NCBI GenBank assembly: GCA_947496905.1
Contig: CANMEW010000052.1
Coordinates: 1-8,673 of the forward strand
Length of the DNA stretch: 8,673 nt
Direction of reading: 5' to 3'
Source: Rickettsiales bacterium
GTDB lineage: Bacteria; Pseudomonadota; Alphaproteobacteria; Rickettsiales; UBA1997
Below, piece by piece: positions 5,724 to 8,673 of this stretch; positions within the stretch are counted from its first letter, which is position 1, and each line of letters starts with the position of its first letter. The notes under the pieces were generated by a model. It was given only the letters and a program-made list of their open reading frames with translations. It ran no database searches and had not been told where the DNA came from. The position numbers were made by a program, and so were the translations under genes.

Positions 5724-6191
5724 TTAGTTAATTTTTGTATTTTTGCGATTTCTTGAAGCGATATCTAGAGGTTGGGGATTTTGCGCTTGATGGGTGTGAG
5801 TTGGTCCTTTGAAGATGCGGAGCTTAAACATTAGATCGCGCTGCAAAGGTCCGCGAGAGATCATGCGGGAAACAGAGCTTTCCAAAATTCTTTCTGGGAA
5901 TTGTCCTTCAAAAATTTGTCTGGCAGTTCTTTGTTTGATTCCACCAGGGTAACCAGTGTGCCAATAGTAAGTTTTTTCGGCATATTTTTTGCCGGTTAAT
6001 TTAATTTTCTCGGCATTGATAACGACGATGTGATCTCCGCAATCAAGATGTGGAGTGAAAGTTGCTTTGTGTTTGCCGCGCAGAATATTGGCAATGATTG
6101 TAGAAACTCTACCAAGAACAAGATTTTCGGCATCAATCAGCCACCACTTCTTTTCAATTTCACTTGGTTTCGCGGAGTAAGTTTTAAACAT
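5724..6191 (-). CDS. rplM: 50S ribosomal protein L13
   Basis: L13 is an early-assembly protein of the large subunit. The 155-residue product has the family elements in order: KKWWLIDAENLVLGRVSTII (14-33, including the GR conserved before the helix), LRGKHKATFTPHLDCGDHIV (37-56), TYYWHTGYPGGIK (74-86), SRMISRGPLQRDLMFKLRIF (108-127) and the GPTHTHQAQNP end (129-139). Length matches alphaproteobacterial L13. The ATG at 6191 has one of the few good Shine-Dalgarno sequences in the window (AAGAAGG, nine bases upstream). It is the first gene of a five-gene operon and sits about 80 bases downstream of a good sigma-70-like promoter. Confidence 0.97.
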   Translation of the reverse strand: MFKTYSAKPSEIEKKWWLIDAENLVLGRVSTIIANILRGKHKATFTPHLDCGDHIVVINAEKIKLTGKKYAEKTYYWHTGYPGGIKQRTARQIFEGQFPERILESSVSRMISRGPLQRDLMFKLRIFKGPTHTHQAQNPQPLDIASRNRKNTKIN

Positions 6192-6200
6192 AGAAATTTT

Positions 6201-6207
6201 CCTTCTT
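6201..6207 (-). promoter_or_regulatory. Ribosome binding site of rplM
   Basis: AAGAAGG on the minus strand, nine bases before the rplM ATG, is a good Shine-Dalgarno match. It is notable because most genes in this window have none, and it marks the entry point for ribosomes into the rplM operon. Confidence 0.7.
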
Positions 6208-6277
6208 CGATTGAGCTTAAAGATTATTAAATTTTTTTGGGAAAGGCTTGGAAGGCAAGGTGGGAAAGAGGCGGCGC

Positions 6278-6305
6278 ATTAGAGTTTTGATTAAGCAAAA
6301 GTCAA
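6278..6305 (-). promoter_or_regulatory. Candidate sigma-70 promoter of the rplM operon
   Basis: On the minus strand a TTGACT (complement of 6300-6305, five of six matches to the -35 consensus) and a TCTAAT (complement of 6278-6283, five of six to the -10) are separated by 16 bases. Transcription would start near 6270 and give a leader of about 80 bases. The position between the hisA stop and rplM is right. This is the best promoter-like pair I found by eye. Confidence 0.55.
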
Positions 6306-6321
6306 ATTAAATAATTTAAGA

Positions 6322-7053
6322 TCACTGCACTAAAAAACCGGCTTCGCGCAAGTTGCTAATGCTAATTTTTTTATCGTAGATTGCTCGTCCAGCAATTACT
6401 CCAATAACCCCATCCTTTTCCAGAAGCTGAATTTTTAAAATATCGTCTAAAGAGGCAACTCCGCCGGAGGCAATGATTGGAATGGAGAGATTTTTTGCTA
6501 AATTTTCTGTGCCATCCAAATCAATGCCAGAGAGCATTCCATCGCGGGAGATGTCGGTGTAAATTATCGCTGAAACGCCACAATGTTCAAATTTTTTAGC
6601 TAGCTCCAATGTGGGAATTTTTGAATCTTCAACCCACCCCTCAGTTGCAACTTTTCCGTCTCTAGCATCTATCCCCACAAGAATTTTTCCGGGAAATTTT
6701 TTACAAGCTTCCACAACGAGAGAGGGATTTTTTGCGGCCACAGTTCCAAGAATTACGCGATTAATACCTAGAGATAACCACTTCTCGATTGTTTCAAGTG
6801 ATCTGATTCCACCGCCAAGCTGTAGCGGAATTTTGACATTTGCCAATATGTTTTTGACAGATTCTTCGTTGCTAGTTTGACCAGCAATGGCGCCGTCTAA
6901 ATCGACAATGTGTAAAAACTTAAAACCAAAATTTTCAAACTCTTTCGCCTGATTTGCTGGGTGATCATTAAAGATTGTGACCTGATTCATGTCGCCTTTT
7001 AGCAGGCGAACGCATTTACCATTTTTGAGATCGATTGCAGGAAAGATGATCAT
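6322..7053 (-). CDS. hisA: ProFAR isomerase HisA
   Basis: HisA is the (beta/alpha)8-barrel isomerase that converts ProFAR to PRFAR, the substrate of HisF/HisH. The 243-residue product begins with the family start (MIIFPAIDLKNGKCVRL, catalytic Asp8). Other motifs are HIVDLDGA (48-55), the phosphate loop LQLGGGIRS (78-85), VGIDARDGKVATEGW (126-140) with the second catalytic Asp129, YTDISRDGMLSGID (165-178) and IIASGGVAS (193-201). TrpF activity (PriA) is unlikely to be distinguishable by eye. The ATG at 7053 lies 13 bases after a strong hairpin and has no Shine-Dalgarno sequence. It is separated from folK by a terminator, so it has its own transcript or is reached by read-through. No other his gene adjoins it. 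Confidence 0.96.
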   Translation of the reverse strand: MIIFPAIDLKNGKCVRLLKGDMNQVTIFNDHPANQAKEFENFGFKFLHIVDLDGAIAGQTSNEESVKNILANVKIPLQLGGGIRSLETIEKWLSLGINRVILGTVAAKNPSLVVEACKKFPGKILVGIDARDGKVATEGWVEDSKIPTLELAKKFEHCGVSAIIYTDISRDGMLSGIDLDGTENLAKNLSIPIIASGGVASLDDILKIQLLEKDGVIGVIAGRAIYDKKISISNLREAGFLVQ

Positions 7054-7066
7054 GATTTGCGAAAAT

Positions 7067-7108
7067 ATACCAGAGCTACTTGAAACCTGAACTTCTTAGC
7101 TCTGGTAT
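7067..7108 (-). promoter_or_regulatory. Strong stem-loop immediately upstream of hisA
   Basis: Bases 7067-7078 and 7097-7108 are perfectly complementary over twelve pairs with an 18-base loop. On the minus strand the stem is followed by ATTTTC and, 13 bases later, by the hisA ATG. It could be an attenuator, a second terminator ending transcripts from upstream, or an mRNA leader structure. A TATATT (complement of 7064-7069) at its foot could also act as a -10 box, which would give an almost leaderless hisA mRNA. Confidence 0.5.
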
Positions 7109-7116
7109 GTGGGGTT

Positions 7117-7148
7117 CCCTGCGAATGCGGGGCGCCGCTCATGCGGCG
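7117..7148. repeat. Two abutting GC-rich 16-base hairpins (REP-like)
   Basis: Bases 7117-7132 form a hairpin (CCCTGC, loop GAAT, GCGGGG; six positions with one mismatch). Bases 7133-7148 form a second one (CGCCGC, loop TCAT, GCGGCG; six perfect pairs). They touch end to end and have the same size and loop length. ATGCGG occurs in both (7125-7130 and 7141-7146). The GC content is far above the surroundings. The form resembles repetitive extragenic palindromes, but only one copy is visible in this window, so mobility is unproven. Confidence 0.45.
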
Positions 7149-7149
7149 T

Positions 7150-7200
7150 AAAAAATTAAAAATATACCCATTCAGCTTCTTCAGCTTGAATGGGTATATT
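7150..7200 (-). terminator. Intrinsic terminator of the gcvT-gcvH-folK operon
   Basis: Bases 7161-7174 and 7187-7200 are perfectly complementary over 14 pairs with a 12-base loop. On the minus strand the stem is followed by a T-rich tail (complement of 7149-7160), the standard form of a Rho-independent terminator. The folK stop (TGA, 7183-7181) lies in the loop, so the upstream arm encodes the end of FolK. Confidence 0.8.
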
Positions 7201-7666
7201 CTCTGAAATTTGGCTCGATCTGCTCAACTGTTTTGATAAAAAAATCTCGGTCAAAAAGTCCTGGATGTGGGAGGAGGAGGGTGTCTGGAATGTTAATTTT
7301 TAAACCAGCGATTACCAAAATATCGATGTCAATTTCACGTGGAGACCATCGCTCAGCTTCTTTGCGGCCAATCTTCTTTTCGATTTTTTTAACAATTTCT
7401 AAAATTTTTTCTGGGGGAAATTTTTGTAAATCGATGTCTGCAGAAATTGCCAAATTCAGAAATTCACAATCCCACTCCTTGGGTGAATTTGGCAGGAGTA
7501 GAGCTGAATTTTTTAGGATGTCGGACTTCTTAACATATGTAAGAAATAGCTGTATCTCTAGTTCGTAAACCGCCTCAGAGAGATAAAAATTTCGATCTCC
7601 CAAGTTTGATCCTAATCCAAAAATTATGCGTTTTTTTGAGTGGGGGGAATGCTCGGCTTCGATCAA
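7181..7666 (-). CDS. folK: 2-amino-4-hydroxy-6-hydroxymethyldihydropteridine pyrophosphokinase FolK
   Basis: FolK (HPPK) transfers pyrophosphate from ATP to hydroxymethyldihydropterin in folate synthesis. The 161-residue product shows FGLGSNLGDR (16-25), the conserved EFLNLAI segment (68-74), the metal- and substrate-binding RWSPREIDIDILV (106-118) with Asp113 and Asp115, and LPHPGLFDRDF (132-142). Length is normal. No ATG is available near the N-terminus. The best start is a TTG at 7666 that overlaps the gcvH stop in the sequence TTGA, with a GAGAAAG stretch just upstream, so coupling to gcvH is likely. The extreme N-terminus is therefore the least certain part. The last codons form one arm of the terminator. 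Linkage to gcvT/gcvH is coherent, because GcvT uses tetrahydrofolate. Confidence 0.93.
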   Translation of the reverse strand: MIEAEHSPHSKKRIIFGLGSNLGDRNFYLSEAVYELEIQLFLTYVKKSDILKNSALLLPNSPKEWDCEFLNLAISADIDLQKFPPEKILEIVKKIEKKIGRKEAERWSPREIDIDILVIAGLKINIPDTLLLPHPGLFDRDFFIKTVEQIEPNFREYTHSS

Positions 7667-8028
7667 CTTTCTCGTAGGAATTTTTTGTAAGACTCCTCAT
7701 CCATCGCATCAGAAAGGTCGGTGGCATTGCTCATTTTAACTTTGGCAATCCAACCATTTTCGTAAGTGGAATTGTTGATTAGTTCTGGCGATGAAGCCAA
7801 GGCATCATTCACCGCGACCACTTCTCCAGCAACTGGGATGTAAACATCACTCGCTGATTTTGATGACTCAACAACTGCAAAAGCATCATGCTTGTTGTAG
7901 GTATTTCCCACTTTTGGTAACTCTACGTAAACCAATTCTCCCAAGGCATCGGCCGCATATTGCGTGATGCCAATTGTTGCAACATCGCCTTCAATTTTAA
8001 TCCATTCATGGTCTTTGGTAAATTTCAT
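7663..8028 (-). CDS. gcvH: Glycine cleavage system H protein
   Basis: GcvH is the lipoyl carrier that shuttles the aminomethyl group from GcvP to GcvT and then to the dihydrolipoyl dehydrogenase L protein. The 121-residue product has the usual length and layout: the KDHEWIKIEGDVATIGIT start (5-22), GELVYVELPKVG (30-41), the lipoylation site ESSKSASDVY (54-63) with Lys57, VAGEVVAVN (66-74), and the NGWIAKVK segment near the C-terminus. The ATG at 8028 has a clear Shine-Dalgarno sequence (GGAG at complement of 8034-8037, five bases upstream). It follows gcvT by 23 bases. In many bacteria gcvP comes next; here folK takes that place. Confidence 0.97.
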   Translation of the reverse strand: MKFTKDHEWIKIEGDVATIGITQYAADALGELVYVELPKVGNTYNKHDAFAVVESSKSASDVYIPVAGEVVAVNDALASSPELINNSTYENGWIAKVKMSNATDLSDAMDEESYKKFLRES

Positions 8029-8033
8029 TTTTT

Positions 8034-8037
8034 CTCC
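8034..8037 (-). promoter_or_regulatory. Ribosome binding site of gcvH
   Basis: GGAG on the minus strand, within CGGAGA, lies five bases before the gcvH ATG. With rplM and trmB it is one of only three recognisable Shine-Dalgarno sequences in the window. Confidence 0.6.
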
Positions 8038-8051
8038 GAGTTTTGGTTGAA

Positions 8052-8673
8052 TTATTTTTTGATTGATTTGGTTTTTGCCTCGACAAAGACCGGCGAAGTC
8101 AAGATTGCTGGAATTTCACGATCACGAACAACGGCAAACACTTGATCACCGACCTTTGCCACGTCTGTGTTGAAATAACCTTGTCCAATTGAAACTTTTA
8201 AATTTGGTGAAAATCCGCCACTGGAAAGCGTGCCAATTTTTTTACCATCTTTTCTGATTTCAGTGCCTTCACGAGCGATCCCACGGTCGAGCAATTTTAC
8301 TCCGATTCTTTTGCGTTTTGCGCCTTCGGATTTTTCTTTCAGAACGCGAGTAGCGCCGATGAAGTTGATGCTGCTTTTGCTAACAACCCAACCAAGACCA
8401 GCTTCTACCGGAGAAGTTGTGTCGTCCAAATCATGTCCGTAAAGCGGGTAGCCCATTTCTAAACGAAGAGAATCGCGAGCGCCGAGTCCGATTGGCTTCA
8501 CCTCAGATTGCGCTGACAAATCTAGCCAAAATTTTTCCACGGCAGAATTTTTGATCGAAACCTCAAAACCATCTTCACCAGTGTATCCTGTGCGGCTGAT
8601 AAAAACTTCCTCGCCATTTTTTAGCGCAATTGCCTTACATGAATCTCGGCACTTACAAGCTAAAAAATGGCGA
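8052..8673 (-). CDS. gcvT: Glycine cleavage system T protein (aminomethyltransferase), C-terminal part
   Basis: GcvT transfers the methylene group from the aminomethyl-lipoyl arm of GcvH to tetrahydrofolate, releasing ammonia. The gene runs off the high-coordinate edge. The frame is open through 8672, giving about 206 residues, a little over half of a normal protein of 365-375. The upstream codons read ISRTGYTGEDGFEV, a GcvT hallmark, so an apparent GTG start at 8540 is only internal. Further motifs are GLGARDSLRLEMGYPLYGHD, SPVEAGLGWVV and, near the C-terminus, GTLSSGGFSPNLKVSIGQGY, the family T-protein C-terminal barrel. The stop is TAA at 8054-8052. The segment nearest the edge has a run of cysteines (CKCRDSC), which is unusual, but the edge prevents comparison. 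It heads the gcvT-gcvH-folK group visible here. Confidence 0.95.
   Translation of the reverse strand, partial: RHFLACKCRDSCKAIALKNGEEVFISRTGYTGEDGFEVSIKNSAVEKFWLDLSAQSEVKPIGLGARDSLRLEMGYPLYGHDLDDTTSPVEAGLGWVVSKSSINFIGATRVLKEKSEGAKRKRIGVKLLDRGIAREGTEIRKDGKKIGTLSSGGFSPNLKVSIGQGYFNTDVAKVGDQVFAVVRDREIPAILTSPVFVEAKTKSIKK

Noticed and set aside
7117..7148. The GC-rich double hairpin as an intrinsic terminator
   Set aside because: Neither strand has a T tract directly after it, and a much better terminator lies next to it.
8538..8540. GTG at 8540 as the start of gcvT
   Set aside because: The frame continues upstream to the window edge and encodes the GcvT hallmark GYTGEDGFEV, so the GTG is internal.
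1..8673. CRISPR array, insertion sequence, prophage or defence system
   Set aside because: No regularly spaced repeats, transposase, integrase, toxin-antitoxin or nuclease genes were found. The gene content is housekeeping except for the pilin.

Overview
This window looks like an ordinary chromosomal stretch of an AT-rich alphaproteobacterium. The L28 start (MSRKCEL), the long S9 with its alphaproteobacterial-type N-terminus and the RecF/MurB/TrmB sequences fit that class. A secreted VirB2-type pilin subunit beside housekeeping genes resembles the dispersed type IV secretion genes of Rickettsiales-like lineages. However, two histidine biosynthesis genes argue against the most reduced obligate intracellular species. 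The exact order cannot be fixed from the sequence alone.

All twelve recognised genes lie on the minus strand, so they read from high to low coordinates. (1) 8673-7181: the 3' part of gcvT, then gcvH, then folK, which overlaps the gcvH stop by four bases. The group ends in a strong intrinsic terminator whose stem begins inside the last folK codons. (2) 7160-6322: a 107-base hairpin-rich leader, then hisA. (3) 6305-3244: a candidate sigma-70 promoter, then rplM-rpsI-rpiB-trmB-murB, a tightly packed and partly overlapping operon. (4) 3134-2760: an orphan virB2/trbC pilin gene with a signal peptide. (5) 2611-182: rpmB with structured flanks, a very G-rich (plus strand) tract, hisF, and recF five bases further on. 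Positions 1-181 hold no confident gene.

Functionally, GcvT/GcvH (glycine cleavage) and FolK (folate synthesis) share tetrahydrofolate metabolism. HisA and HisF catalyse consecutive steps of histidine synthesis but lie about 4.2 kb apart. L13, S9, L28 and TrmB serve translation, MurB serves the cell wall, RpiB the pentose phosphate pathway and RecF recombination repair. I see no tRNA, rRNA, CRISPR, insertion sequence or defence system. The most interesting non-routine signals are the orphan pilin, the hairpin cluster upstream of hisA, the G-tract/anti-Shine-Dalgarno-like leader of hisF, and the scarcity of Shine-Dalgarno sequences. I found no convincing undescribed multi-gene system.
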